Positions 45,582 to 54,335 of a stretch of 64,000 nucleotides of DNA are shown here, piece after piece (position 1 is the first letter of the stretch; every line of letters begins with the position of its first letter). Where the stretch lies: positions 2,232,001 through 2,296,000 of the forward strand of contig NZ_LWLN01000001.1 in the NCBI RefSeq assembly GCF_001953745.1. Direction: 5' to 3'. Made by a program: the position numbers and the translations under genes. This DNA is from Natrinema saccharevitans (GTDB lineage Archaea > Halobacteriota > Halobacteria > Halobacteriales > Natrialbaceae). Below the pieces are notes generated by a model. That model did not search any database. It was not told where the DNA came from and saw only the letters and a list, made by a program, of their open reading frames with translations.

Positions 45582-47003
45582 TCAGAACGCGAGCGCGTCT
45601 ACGAGGATCGCGACCAGCACGGCCCCGAGGAAGGCGTTCGAGGCGTGGAACGATCGGAACGCGGCGGCCTCGGTCTGCTCGAAGTGGAGCCGCACGGCGG
45701 CCCAGAGGAAGAGGCCACCGAAGACGACGACTGTCCCGGCATACAGCGCGCCGAGGTCGGTGATCCAGGCCAGGGCGATCGTACTCACGAGCGTCGCGGC
45801 GATGTAGTAGATGATCTGCTTTCGGGTCTCCGTCTCGCCGCGGACGACCGGCATCATCGGGAAGCCGCCGCGAGCGTAGTCGTCCTTGTAAGCCAGCGCG
45901 AGGTTGTAGAAGTGCGCCGGCGTCCACAGGAAGATGACCGCCGCGAGCGCGAGGCCGGGCCAGCCGATCTCGTTGGTCACGGCGGCCCAGCCGATCAGCG
46001 CGGGCAGTGCCCCCGCAGCGCCGCCGATGACAGTGTTCTGGACGGTGTTCGGCTTGAGCAGTAGCGTGTAGACGACGCTGTAAAACAGGATCGCGGCCAG
46101 ACCGAGCGCCGCTGCCAGCCGGTTGATCGTCAGGAAGGCCGCCAGCGACAGCCCGGTCAGCGCGAGTCCGAAGGCCAGCGCGTTCCGGACCGGAATCAGG
46201 TCCACCGCGAGCGGTCGCTCGGCGGTCCGGGACATCTTCTGGTCGACGTCGCGCTCGAGGACGTGGTTGAACGTCCCGCTGGCACCGATCGCGAGGACGC
46301 CGCCACCGAGCGTCGCGACGATCGTGTCCGTCTCGAGGCCGGGGCCGGCGGCCAGGGCCATCCCGGCGGCGGCGACCAGACAGAGCAGCCACATCAGGCG
46401 CGGCTTCATCATCTGGAAGTATGCGAAGGCGGTCAGTCGGGCGCGGGCCAGGCGACTCGAGGGGAGCGTGCGCTCGCTCGCTGTCGGGATCGACTCCTCG
46501 AGCGGTTCGGGCGAGTCGATGCCGTCCTCGTCCTCGCTCCCGGTCGCGATCTCTAAGTCCCAGGCGAGCGCGAGGACGACCGCCGAGAAGATGACGAGTC
46601 CGAGTCCGAGGTGGAGGCCGGGGACGATCGCGGCGGGGCCGATCGTCGCGGTGACGGCACCGACGCCGACCTGAACGACGTAGAGGAGGGCTGCGACGGT
46701 GAGCGTCGTTCGGACGCGGCTCGAGGCGTCACCGAAGACGGCGGCGACGGCCGTTCCGGCCACGAGCAGGCCGACGACGACGGCCGCGAGTCGGTGGGTC
46801 CACGCGATCGCAAGTTCGGTCTGGCTCAGCGGGTCGACCGGCGCGTGACAGGTCGGCCACGTCGAACACGACGCGGCGGCGTTCGTCAGCGACGTCGTCG
46901 CGCCGACGATGAGGAGGAGGTACACGCCCAGCGCGGTCGCTGCGAGCAGTGCGGAAAAGCGGCGTCGCGTGCCGACGGGGCGGGGAAACGACTCTGTTGC
47001 CAC
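45582..47003 (-). CDS. ctaB: Heme O synthase with N-terminal CtaA-like half
   Basis: 473 aa. Residues 1-150 form four membrane helices with heme-ligand His residues (LAIAWTHRLAAVVVG; GLHLGLGLVIFS), resembling half of heme A synthase CtaA. Residues 180-473 are protoheme IX farnesyltransferase: FNHVLERDVDQKMSRT (near 244) and LAYKDDYARGGFPMMPVVRG contain the Asp-rich prenyl-diphosphate/Mg sites. Makes heme O for terminal oxidases. This fusion is usual in haloarchaea. Next to a DUF7410-like gene in the opposite direction. Confidence 0.93.
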   Translation of the reverse strand: MATESFPRPVGTRRRFSALLAATALGVYLLLIVGATTSLTNAAASCSTWPTCHAPVDPLSQTELAIAWTHRLAAVVVGLLVAGTAVAAVFGDASSRVRTTLTVAALLYVVQVGVGAVTATIGPAAIVPGLHLGLGLVIFSAVVLALAWDLEIATGSEDEDGIDSPEPLEESIPTASERTLPSSRLARARLTAFAYFQMMKPRLMWLLCLVAAAGMALAAGPGLETDTIVATLGGGVLAIGASGTFNHVLERDVDQKMSRTAERPLAVDLIPVRNALAFGLALTGLSLAAFLTINRLAAALGLAAILFYSVVYTLLLKPNTVQNTVIGGAAGALPALIGWAAVTNEIGWPGLALAAVIFLWTPAHFYNLALAYKDDYARGGFPMMPVVRGETETRKQIIYYIAATLVSTIALAWITDLGALYAGTVVVFGGLFLWAAVRLHFEQTEAAAFRSFHASNAFLGAVLVAILVDALAF

Positions 47004-47152
47004 GGCTATTCTCGTCTACACCGTTCGACTCCGCGTATTTAGGGCTCCCGCTTTTTCCCGTGGTAGGATACCGGTACCGGTTACGTCAGTCGACCGGACA
47101 GTCCGTGAGAATCGACCGAAAACGCATACCACGGGTCGTCGTAGCCACCGCC

Positions 47153-47494
47153 GTGTCGGGCGACTCGAGCGATCGCACGCCGACGGGCGAGAGCGCCACC
47201 AGCGGTGCAACGGCGGTCACCGAACCCGCAGTCGACGCGCCCGAGGACGTCGCGAGCGACGGCGACCTGCCCGCGCGCTGTCCGTACTGCGGGCGGCCGT
47301 TTCAGCGGGTCCGCTACGAGCGACTCCACCGCGGTCGCGCCCACTCCGAGCGGCTTTCGGACCGGGAGCGGGCGGTCCTCGAGCGGGCCCGCCGCGAGGA
47401 AGGCAACGCGATGCGGCGCGTCCGGCTGTACGCCGTCGGCGCGGTCGTCGTCATTTACTTCGGCCTGCTGATCGTTGCGGCGTTCGTCGTCTGA
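47153..47494 (+). CDS. Zinc-finger membrane protein (DUF7410-like)
   Basis: 113 aa from GTG 47153. A disordered acidic N-terminus precedes a C2H2-like finger ARCPYCGRPFQRVRYERLHRGRAH (about 43-66), a charged helix (DRERAVLERARREEG) and one C-terminal membrane helix (LYAVGAVVVIYFGLLIVAAFVV). I remember this arrangement as DUF7410, often beside ctaB in haloarchaea, so a link to oxidase assembly is possible but unproven. The exact start is uncertain because the upstream frame is open. Confidence 0.7.
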   Translation: MSGDSSDRTPTGESATSGATAVTEPAVDAPEDVASDGDLPARCPYCGRPFQRVRYERLHRGRAHSERLSDRERAVLERARREEGNAMRRVRLYAVGAVVVIYFGLLIVAAFVV

Positions 47495-47536
47495 TCCGGC
47501 GTTCGCCGTCTACTCCCGGCCCCGTTGCCGGTCCGT

Positions 47537-47830
47537 TCACATTCCCATATCCTCGGCGGCCTCGGGGACCGGCAGGTCGTGGGGCGAAACGCCGAGCAGT
47601 TCGCCGGCGTGATCCAGCGCCATGTCGAACCCGTAGTAGCGCTCGAGTTCGTCGCCGTCGGCCGTCGGCCGAACCTTCAACATGGCGTAGCCCTCGACGT
47701 TCTGTGCGATCGCCGCCGTGGCGCTCGAGTCGGCCCCGGCCTCGCGCTCGAACGACAGGATCCGTTCGGTCTCGGTCTCGTCGTAGGTCGCCGCGATCCC
47801 GTTGGCTTCGGCGGTCCGTTGGTCGGTCAT
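47537..47830 (-). CDS. Conserved haloarchaeal protein (DUF7111-like)
   Basis: 97 aa from ATG 47830. ANGIAATYDETETERILSFERE, then AIAQNVEGYAMLKVRPTADG and a C-terminus rich in conserved residues (ELLGVSPHDLPVPEAAEDMGM). A small soluble family I recall as DUF7111; no catalytic motif or partner. Divergent from the DUF3267 protein. Confidence 0.75.
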   Translation of the reverse strand: MTDQRTAEANGIAATYDETETERILSFEREAGADSSATAAIAQNVEGYAMLKVRPTADGDELERYYGFDMALDHAGELLGVSPHDLPVPEAAEDMGM

Positions 47831-47937
47831 GGGCGACAGTGGGGAATCGATCACCGGGAAGCTGTCGGTTCCGGACGACCCCGCCGGGAGGGCCGAACAT
47901 CGATACCGATTTTTCGGTCGCCTTCGAGATACGGGCC

Positions 47938-48849
47938 GTGAACCGAGCGGATGCCGCCACGGCCCGTCGCCCGCTCGCGACGTTTCGACTCACTCGGGCG
48001 GTCGCCCTCCAGTGGCTCGTCGTCTCCGCAGCGGGGTTTTTCGGCGCGGTCTACGCGTTCGCCCGCGTCCTCGCCCGACTCCGCGGGATCGCCCTCGAGC
48101 CGATCGTGATCGCGCCGTCGTCGCCGCCGACGATCCTCGTCTGGCTGGCCGTCTCCGTCGGCCTGCTCGTCGTCGTGGTCGTCCCCCACGAGCTGCTGCA
48201 CGGCCTCTTTCTGGCCCGCTACGGCGGTTCGCCGCGCTACGGCGTCGGCGTCTCCCACTTCGTCCTCCCCTACGCCTACGCCGAGACCGACGGCTCGAGC
48301 TACACCCGCAACCAGTTGCTGGTCGCCCTGCTCGCGCCGTTTACCGTGATCACCGCCGTCGGCCTCGCCGCGATGGTCGTCTACCCGTCACCGCTGCTGG
48401 TCGTCCCGCTAGCGGCGAACGCGGCCGGCTCGATCGGCGACCTCTGGATGGCCGCGGTCCTCTGTCAGTACCCCGCCGACGTCCGCGTCGGCGATCCGCC
48501 CGGCGGCGTGCAGGGCTTCGGCATCTACGGGACGGACGTGGGCGCGAGCGACCGGCTGCCCGGCGCGCGCCTCCTCTCGCGCTTTGTGACCGGGAGCGTC
48601 GGGACCCTCGCCGCGGTCGTGACCTACGCGCTGGTGGCCGTCTTGCTCTCGCTGGCCTTCGGCTCCGGCGACGTCGTCCTCGGCGACCCCGACCGGGGCT
48701 GGCTGCTCGTCCGCCACGACCGCCGCCCCGACGGGAGCGCCCTCCTCGAGATCGGCGATCGAGCCATGCTCGGGACGGCGGCCCTCGGCGGACTGGCGTG
48801 GACTGTCGTGGCGACGCTGTGGCGACGCCTCGAGCGCGGCGGCGAGTGA
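47938..48849 (+). CDS. DUF3267 membrane metalloprotease-like protein
   Basis: 303 aa from GTG 47938. HExxH-type motif in VVPHELLHGLFLARYGGSP (HELLH near 83), followed by five or six membrane helices and a conserved Asn/Gly-Asp (AANAAGSIGDLWMAAVL) as in DUF3267/site-2-protease-like proteins. Possibly an intramembrane zinc protease; substrate unknown. The C-terminal helix ends in basic residues. The PadR-like gene begins 48 bases later. Confidence 0.85.
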   Translation: MNRADAATARRPLATFRLTRAVALQWLVVSAAGFFGAVYAFARVLARLRGIALEPIVIAPSSPPTILVWLAVSVGLLVVVVVPHELLHGLFLARYGGSPRYGVGVSHFVLPYAYAETDGSSYTRNQLLVALLAPFTVITAVGLAAMVVYPSPLLVVPLAANAAGSIGDLWMAAVLCQYPADVRVGDPPGGVQGFGIYGTDVGASDRLPGARLLSRFVTGSVGTLAAVVTYALVAVLLSLAFGSGDVVLGDPDRGWLLVRHDRRPDGSALLEIGDRAMLGTAALGGLAWTVVATLWRRLERGGE

Positions 48850-48896
48850 GTCCCCGAACCGTAACGCTCGAGCCCGTTCCCGACCCAGACCACGCC

Positions 48897-49184
48897 ATGA
48901 CCAAGTGGCTCCACAGCGGCCGCCGCCGGGACATCTGTTTCCTGCTCACCGCGGCCGCGGACGGCGAACTGCGCGGTCAGCAGCTGAAAACGCGCCTCGA
49001 GTCCCACTACGACGACCGGCTCGAGCCCAAGTCGTTCTACGGCTCGCTGTCGGCGCTGGTCGACGCGGGCGTCGTCGAGAAGCGAACCGAGGGACTGCAC
49101 GACGTCTACGCGCTGACAGATGGCGGGGAGCAGCGAGTGCGGGACCACTACGACTGGGTCGGAGACTGTCTCGAAAACGAGTGA
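48897..49184 (+). CDS. PadR-like winged-helix regulator
   Basis: 95 aa from ATG 48897. RRDICFLLTAAADGELRGQQLKTRLESHYDDRLEPKSFYGSLSALVDAGVVEKRTEGLHDVYALTDGGE has the PadR winged-helix pattern (LxxRLE, FYGSLxxLVDAGVVEK, wing YALTDGG). Lacks the long C-terminal dimerisation helix of classic PadR. May regulate the preceding gene or the convergent acyl-CoA dehydrogenase. Binding site unknown. Confidence 0.82.
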   Translation: MTKWLHSGRRRDICFLLTAAADGELRGQQLKTRLESHYDDRLEPKSFYGSLSALVDAGVVEKRTEGLHDVYALTDGGEQRVRDHYDWVGDCLENE

Positions 49185-49211
49185 CGAGGCGAAGTCGGCG
49201 ACGGCCGGCCG

Positions 49212-50357
49212 CTACTCCTCAAGCAGTTGGTCGCCGATCGTGTTGCGCAGCACTTCGCTGGTGCCCTCGTAGATCTCGTTGAGTTTGGCGTCGCGGTAGA
49301 ACCGCTGGGCGGCGAAGTCCTTGGTGTAGCCGTAGCCGCCGTGGATCTGGATGCCCTCGTTGGCGACCTCGCGGCTGACTTCGGAGGCGTAGAGCTTGGC
49401 CTGGGAGGCGTCTTTGATGTAGTCCTCGCCGCGGATCTTCTTGTCGGCGGCCTTGTGCATGAGCATCTTCGCGGCCTGGATCTTGGTGTCCATGTCCGCC
49501 AGCTTGTGCTTGATCGACTGGAACTCGCCGATCGGCTGGCCGAACTGCTCGCGCTCGGTGGCGTAGTCCCGTGCCTCCTCGAAGGCCGCGCGGGCGATAC
49601 CGACGCCGCGGGCGGCGATCGTGATCCGACCGCCGTTGAGCGTCTTCAGCGCGTGGACGAAGCCGTCACCTTCCTCGCCGAGCCGGCGCGATTCCGGGAT
49701 CCGGAGGTCGTCGAACCGGAGTTCGGCGGTCGGACAGCCCTTGTCGCCGAGTTTGTCCTCGGTGCCCTCGACGATGAAGCCGTCGTCCTCCTCGGGGCGG
49801 ACGATAAAGGAGGAGATGCCCTTGTTGCCCGCGTCGGGATCGGTCTTCGCAAAGAGCGTGACCGTGTCCGCCACGGAGCCGTTCGAGATCCAGAGCTTGC
49901 CGCCGTTGATGACGTACTCGTCGCCGTCTTTCTCGGCGGTCGTCTCCATGGCCGGCACGTCGCTGCCCGCGCCGGCCTCCGAGAGCGCGAACGCCCCGAT
50001 GTCCTCGCCCGCCGCGACGGGGGTCAGGTACTCCTCCTTCTGGGACTCGTCGCCGAACTCGTAGAGCATGTTGCCCGCCAGCGAGGTGTGGGCGGCGACG
50101 ATCGTTCCGAGCCCCCCAGAGCCGCGCGAGATCTCCTCGAGCCCGATCGCGTAGGAGTGATAGTCCAGGCCGGCACCGCCGTACTCCTCGGGGAAGGGCA
50201 TCCCCATCAGCCCCAGTTCGGCCATCTGGTCGACGAGGTCCTGTGGGAACTCGTCGTCGTGGTCGATCTCCTCGGCGACGGGGACGACCTCCTCGTCGAC
50301 GAACTCCGACACCATGTCCCGGATCTGTTGCTGCTCAGCCGAGAGTGCAAAGTCCAT
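49212..50357 (-). CDS. Acyl-CoA dehydrogenase
   Basis: 381 aa from ATG 50357. First step of beta-oxidation, FAD-dependent. N-terminal ALSAEQQQIRDMVSEFVDEEV; FALSEAGAGSDVPAMETTAEKDGDEYVINGGKLWISNG is the FAD/acyl pocket; NGGRITIAARGVGIARAAFE; and C-terminal YRDAKLNEIYEGTSEVLRNTIG has the catalytic Glu (YEGTSE). Full length. An overlapping inverted repeat lies about 45-80 bases upstream of its start. An acyl-CoA ligase follows in the same direction. Confidence 0.95.
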   Translation of the reverse strand: MDFALSAEQQQIRDMVSEFVDEEVVPVAEEIDHDDEFPQDLVDQMAELGLMGMPFPEEYGGAGLDYHSYAIGLEEISRGSGGLGTIVAAHTSLAGNMLYEFGDESQKEEYLTPVAAGEDIGAFALSEAGAGSDVPAMETTAEKDGDEYVINGGKLWISNGSVADTVTLFAKTDPDAGNKGISSFIVRPEEDDGFIVEGTEDKLGDKGCPTAELRFDDLRIPESRRLGEEGDGFVHALKTLNGGRITIAARGVGIARAAFEEARDYATEREQFGQPIGEFQSIKHKLADMDTKIQAAKMLMHKAADKKIRGEDYIKDASQAKLYASEVSREVANEGIQIHGGYGYTKDFAAQRFYRDAKLNEIYEGTSEVLRNTIGDQLLEE

Positions 50358-50401
50358 ACCCGATATTAGGAATCGTGATTCTTTACTGTTCTCTCTTCGC
50401 G

Positions 50402-50434
50402 CTATCGTGTCCCTTTGTACCACGATAGGACACG
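50402..50434. promoter_or_regulatory. Nested inverted repeats upstream of acyl-CoA dehydrogenase
   Basis: CTATCGTG (50402-50409) and CACGATAG (50421-50428) are perfect inverted copies 11 bases apart. Overlapping them, CGTGTCC (50406-50412) pairs with GGACACG (50428-50434). The element is 45-77 bases before ATG 50357, upstream of the likely TATA region. Likely operator for a fatty-acid-responsive regulator; binding is inferred. Confidence 0.45.
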
Positions 50435-50528
50435 TTATGAAGGAGCGTCTCAGCCAGCAGTGGTCGACGACGAACCGTACTCGCTCCCGGTACGAGCACG
50501 GAGCGCAAAAAATCGGCAGCCGATCGCC

Positions 50529-52181
50529 TCAGTTCTCGTCCGGCGCGGCGTCTTCCGGAACCTGCCCCTCGACGAGGGACTGGTCGGCGTACTCCTCGCG
50601 GATGTCCTTCTTCGAGAACTTGCCCGTCGCCGTCTTGGGCACTTCCTTGATGAACTCGATCTCGTCCGGGAGCCACCACTTGGGGTACTCGTCGGCGAGC
50701 ATCTCGTTGACTTCGGAGACGAGGGCGTCCCGGTCGGCACCCTCGGCAGGAACGACGAACGCGACCGGTCGTTCCTGCCAGCGCTCGTGGGGCACGCCGA
50801 CGACGGCCGCCTCGGCGACGCCGTCGTGGGCCATGATCGCGTTCTCGAGTTCGACCGAGGAGATCCACTCGCCGCCGGACTTGATCACGTCCTTCTCGCG
50901 GTCGACGATCTTGATGTAGCCGTCCTCGTCGACGGTGACGACGTCGCCGGTCTTGAGCCAGCCGTCCTCGAAGTCCTCCTCGTTGGCCTCGGGGCGCTTG
51001 AAGTACTCCGTCGTCACCCACGGCCCGCGGATCCACAGTTCGCCGAACTCCTGTCCGTTCCACTCGATCTCCTCGCCGTCGTCGTCGATGACCTTGAACT
51101 CGAGGCCGGGAACGACCAGCCCTTGCTTGCCGCGCTTTTCGACCTGCGTGTCGTAGTCCGCGTTCCGCAGGTCGGACTTGAGGTGAGAGACCGCGCCGAT
51201 CGGCGCCATCTCGGTCATCCCCCAGGCGTGAAGCACCTCGACGCCCTGCGTGTCGAACCACTCGATCATCGATTTCGGTGCCGCCGAGCCGCCGACGATG
51301 ACGGTATCCAGCGTCGAGAGGTCGACGTCGTTCTCCGAGCAGTACTCCATCAGCCCCAGCCAGACGGTCGGGACGCCCGCGCTGATCGTCACGCCCTCGT
51401 TTTCGATGAGGCTCGCGAGGTCTTCGGGCTCGGGAGAGGGACCGGGGAAGACCTGTTTGGCCCCGCCGGCGGTCGCCGTAAACGGCATCCCCCAGGCGTT
51501 GACGTGGAACATCGGCACCACGGGCATGACGACGTCGTCGTCGGCCATCGGGATCCCCTGTGGCGTCTGGGAGGCCATCGTGTGGCTCCAGAGCATCTGC
51601 TGGGTGTATTCGACGCCTTTCGGGTTACCGGTCGTCCCCGAGGTGTAACACATCCCCGCGGGCTGTTCCTCGTCGACGTCGGGCCAGTCGTAGTCGGTCT
51701 CGTGGCCGTCGATGAACGACTCGTAGGGCGTCGCCTCGAGATCGTCGGATTCCTCGCTACCCATGACGACGAAGTCGACGCCGTCGAACTCGTCGTCGGC
51801 GTCGGCAACCGCGCCCGCGAGCTTCGGCGCGAGCGACTGGTCGACGAAGATCAGTTCGTCGTCGGCGTTGTCGACGATGTACTGAACGTGTGCGTCGGGG
51901 AGCAGCGGGTTGATCGTGTGGAGCTGTGCGCCGATCGACGGCACGGCGAAATACGTCTCGAAGTGCCGGGAGTGGTTCCAACAGAAGGTTCCGACCCGGT
52001 CGCCCTCCTCGATTCCGTACTCGTCGAGCGCGTTCGCGAGTTGGCTCGTTCGGTCCTCGTACTCTCCGTAGGTGTATCGCTGCATCCCGTCGTGGTTCCG
52101 GGAGACGATCTCCGTCTCGGAGTACAGCTTGCTCGCCCGCCACAAGAACGGTCGCAGCGTTTGATCGGTACCTGCTGGCAT
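50529..52181 (-). CDS. Fatty-acyl-CoA ligase (AMP-forming)
   Basis: 550 aa. AMP-binding motif MCYTSGTTGNPKGVEYTQ (about 178-195), VLHAWGMTEMAPIGAV (A5), GELWIRGPWVTTEYFKRPEA, GWLKTGDVVTVDEDGYIKIVDREKDVIKSGGEWIS (A8), and PKTATGKFSKKDIRE (C-terminal Lys, A10). Activates medium- or long-chain acids to CoA esters for beta-oxidation. Complete. Divergent from nothing close; same direction as the acyl-CoA dehydrogenase 171 bases downstream. Confidence 0.95.
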   Translation of the reverse strand: MPAGTDQTLRPFLWRASKLYSETEIVSRNHDGMQRYTYGEYEDRTSQLANALDEYGIEEGDRVGTFCWNHSRHFETYFAVPSIGAQLHTINPLLPDAHVQYIVDNADDELIFVDQSLAPKLAGAVADADDEFDGVDFVVMGSEESDDLEATPYESFIDGHETDYDWPDVDEEQPAGMCYTSGTTGNPKGVEYTQQMLWSHTMASQTPQGIPMADDDVVMPVVPMFHVNAWGMPFTATAGGAKQVFPGPSPEPEDLASLIENEGVTISAGVPTVWLGLMEYCSENDVDLSTLDTVIVGGSAAPKSMIEWFDTQGVEVLHAWGMTEMAPIGAVSHLKSDLRNADYDTQVEKRGKQGLVVPGLEFKVIDDDGEEIEWNGQEFGELWIRGPWVTTEYFKRPEANEEDFEDGWLKTGDVVTVDEDGYIKIVDREKDVIKSGGEWISSVELENAIMAHDGVAEAAVVGVPHERWQERPVAFVVPAEGADRDALVSEVNEMLADEYPKWWLPDEIEFIKEVPKTATGKFSKKDIREEYADQSLVEGQVPEDAAPDEN

Positions 52182-52338
52182 GTCGTCTCCTATAGAGGGG
52201 CAAATGCTGTATTATTCTTTTCATAGATCGACCTGGCATTCGCGTCTCTCGTCCGGACGCCGATCCGCGATCGAAAACGGAGCGGAGACGACCGTAGAAC
52301 GGGCAGGTATCGTCCGTGCAGGCCGTTCTACGACGGGG

Positions 52339-52986
52339 CTAGCTCGAGCCGACGGCCTCGATCGCGTCCGGAATCGGGTTTTCGCCCGAGAGGATCTCGA
52401 ATGTCTCGCCGACGACGGGCTCGCAGTCGATCGCGGCCACGAGCGTCGCGGCGACGTCCTCGCGCGGAATGTCTCCCTCGCCCAGCTCGAGCCCCTCGGC
52501 GGCCCGGATCTCGCCGGTGCCGGGCTCGTCCGTCAGCTCGCCCGGCCGCACGATCGTGGACGCGAGCCCGCTGTGGCGGAGGTACTCGTCGGCCTCGGCC
52601 TTCGCGATCAGGTAGTCCCGCAGCGGCTCCGGTCCCGCGTCCGGGTCGTCGGCCCCCATCGAACTGAGCATGACGAACCGGTCGACGCCCGCCTCGCTCG
52701 CGGCGTCGATCAGATTGATCGCGCCGTCGCGGTCGACGCCGTAGACGTCCTCGCCGCCGGAGCCGGCCGCGAACACGACGGCGTCACAGCCCTCGAGCGC
52801 GCGCTCGAGGGAGGACGGCTCGGTCAGGTCCGCGACGACCGGGTCTCCGCCCAGTGCCGCTAGCTCCGCGACCTGTGACTCGGATCGGATCATCGCTCGC
52901 GGCGTATCCCCGCTCTCGGCCAGGCGTGCCGTGACGTGCTGCCCGACGCCGCCGTGGGAGCCGGCGACGAGTATCGACTTACTCAT
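52339..52986 (-). CDS. NAD(P)-binding NmrA/atypical SDR protein
   Basis: 215 aa from ATG 52986. ILVAGSHGGVGQHVTARLAESG (GxxGxxG), PVVADLTEPSSLERALEGCDAVVFAAGSGG, VDRFVMLSSMGADDP, YLRHSGLASTIVRPGELTDEPG are typical of the NAD(P)H-binding atypical SDRs. No YxxxK, so perhaps a sensor or reductase of flavin-like substrates. Divergent from squalene synthase, 148 bases apart. Confidence 0.88.
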   Translation of the reverse strand: MSKSILVAGSHGGVGQHVTARLAESGDTPRAMIRSESQVAELAALGGDPVVADLTEPSSLERALEGCDAVVFAAGSGGEDVYGVDRDGAINLIDAASEAGVDRFVMLSSMGADDPDAGPEPLRDYLIAKAEADEYLRHSGLASTIVRPGELTDEPGTGEIRAAEGLELGEGDIPREDVAATLVAAIDCEPVVGETFEILSGENPIPDAIEAVGSS

Positions 52987-53134
52987 GGGCCGACTTCGCC
53001 GCTGGCACCCATACCGGTTTCGGCGGAAGTCGCCGGCCCCGATCGGTCGGGCCGACCCGCGCGTCGAGCCGGGCGGAAGATCACGCCGCGACCGCGGTGT
53101 TTTTCCGGGGTGGTACCTAAACAAACTCGAGTAG

Positions 53135-54193
53135 ATGACCACGGGCCAGCCCGAATCCAAACCAGACGCCGACCTCGAGGACGACCTCGAGTGGTGTTAC
53201 GATGCGGTTCACGGCGTTTCGCGGACTTTTTCGATCACGATCGATCGGCTCGAAGAGCCGATGGCGAGACACATCTGTCTCGGCTATCTCCTCTGTCGCA
53301 TCGCTGATACGATCGAGGACGCCGGTCACATCCCACCGGAGCGACAGACGGAACTGCTCACGCGGTACGACCGGTTGCTCGACCCCGACGCGAGGGAACC
53401 GATCGGGGAGTTCATGGCCGACGTCGAGCCCTGGATTCCCGAGGACAGAAACGACGACTGGGAGGTCGTCGCCCAGACCCCCCGCGTCCTGCGGACGTTC
53501 GAATCCCTCGACGAAGAGCCCCGCGAGATCATGCGCGATCCCGTCCGGGAACTCGTCGACGGGATGGCGATGTTCACCGACCGGTACGCCGACGAGGGCG
53601 GCCTGCGCTTACAGACCATCGAGGAACTCGAGGAGTACTGCTGGTACGCCGCCGGCACCGTCGGCACCCTTATCACCGGGCTGGTCGCCCGCGGCACCTC
53701 ACAGGACCGGGCCGACGAGATGCGGGAGAACGCCCGCTCGTTTGCCCTCCTCCTACAGCTGGTCAACATCGCGAAAGACGTCAACGACGACTACCGCGAG
53801 GAGAACAACGTCTACCTCCCCGCCGAGTGGCTCGCCGCGGAGGACGTCGACGTCGAGGCAGTCACCGACGAGGCCCACCACGGTGGCGTCACGAACGTCA
53901 TCAAGCGGGTGACAGGCCGCGCCGAGCGCTACCTCGACGACGCCCAGCGATACCTCGAAGTCGTCCCCGAACACAACGGCAACCGCCTCTCGGCGTGGGC
54001 GATCCCCTATCTGCTGGCGGTCGGCACGCTCCGCGAACTCCGCGAACGGCCCGAGGACGTGGTCCGCGAGGGCGACGTGAAAGTCTCCCGAGCGGAGGTT
54101 TTCGCCCTCCTCCAGCAGTTCGAGGACGGCGTCTCCCGCTCGCGACTGTCCGAACTGCGCGAGCAGATGGCCAACCAGCCGCTCCACCAGTAG
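53135..54193 (+). CDS. Squalene/phytoene synthase family, probably squalene synthase
   Basis: 352 aa. Head-to-head prenyltransferase. The Asp-rich sites are LCRIADTIEDAG (D58-D62) and LVNIAKDVNDDYREENNVYLPAEWL (near 210). Total length, YLPxEWL sequence and the EYCWYAAGTVGTLITGLVA helix fit the squalene-synthase branch found in haloarchaea, which make squalene from two farnesyl diphosphates; phytoene synthase is the alternative. No hpn or crt genes are nearby. Confidence 0.85.
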   Translation: MTTGQPESKPDADLEDDLEWCYDAVHGVSRTFSITIDRLEEPMARHICLGYLLCRIADTIEDAGHIPPERQTELLTRYDRLLDPDAREPIGEFMADVEPWIPEDRNDDWEVVAQTPRVLRTFESLDEEPREIMRDPVRELVDGMAMFTDRYADEGGLRLQTIEELEEYCWYAAGTVGTLITGLVARGTSQDRADEMRENARSFALLLQLVNIAKDVNDDYREENNVYLPAEWLAAEDVDVEAVTDEAHHGGVTNVIKRVTGRAERYLDDAQRYLEVVPEHNGNRLSAWAIPYLLAVGTLRELRERPEDVVREGDVKVSRAEVFALLQQFEDGVSRSRLSELREQMANQPLHQ

Positions 54194-54335
54194 ACGGCCA
54201 CCGCTGCGCCCGACTGGCCCGCCCGACCCGCAGACGGGAGCGGTTCTCGAGTCGCCGATCGAACCGACGGCGTAGTCGATCGGCCCGGGAGGGAGACACA
54301 AGACGTATGCGACCGTCCTGACGAGTTCGACATCG

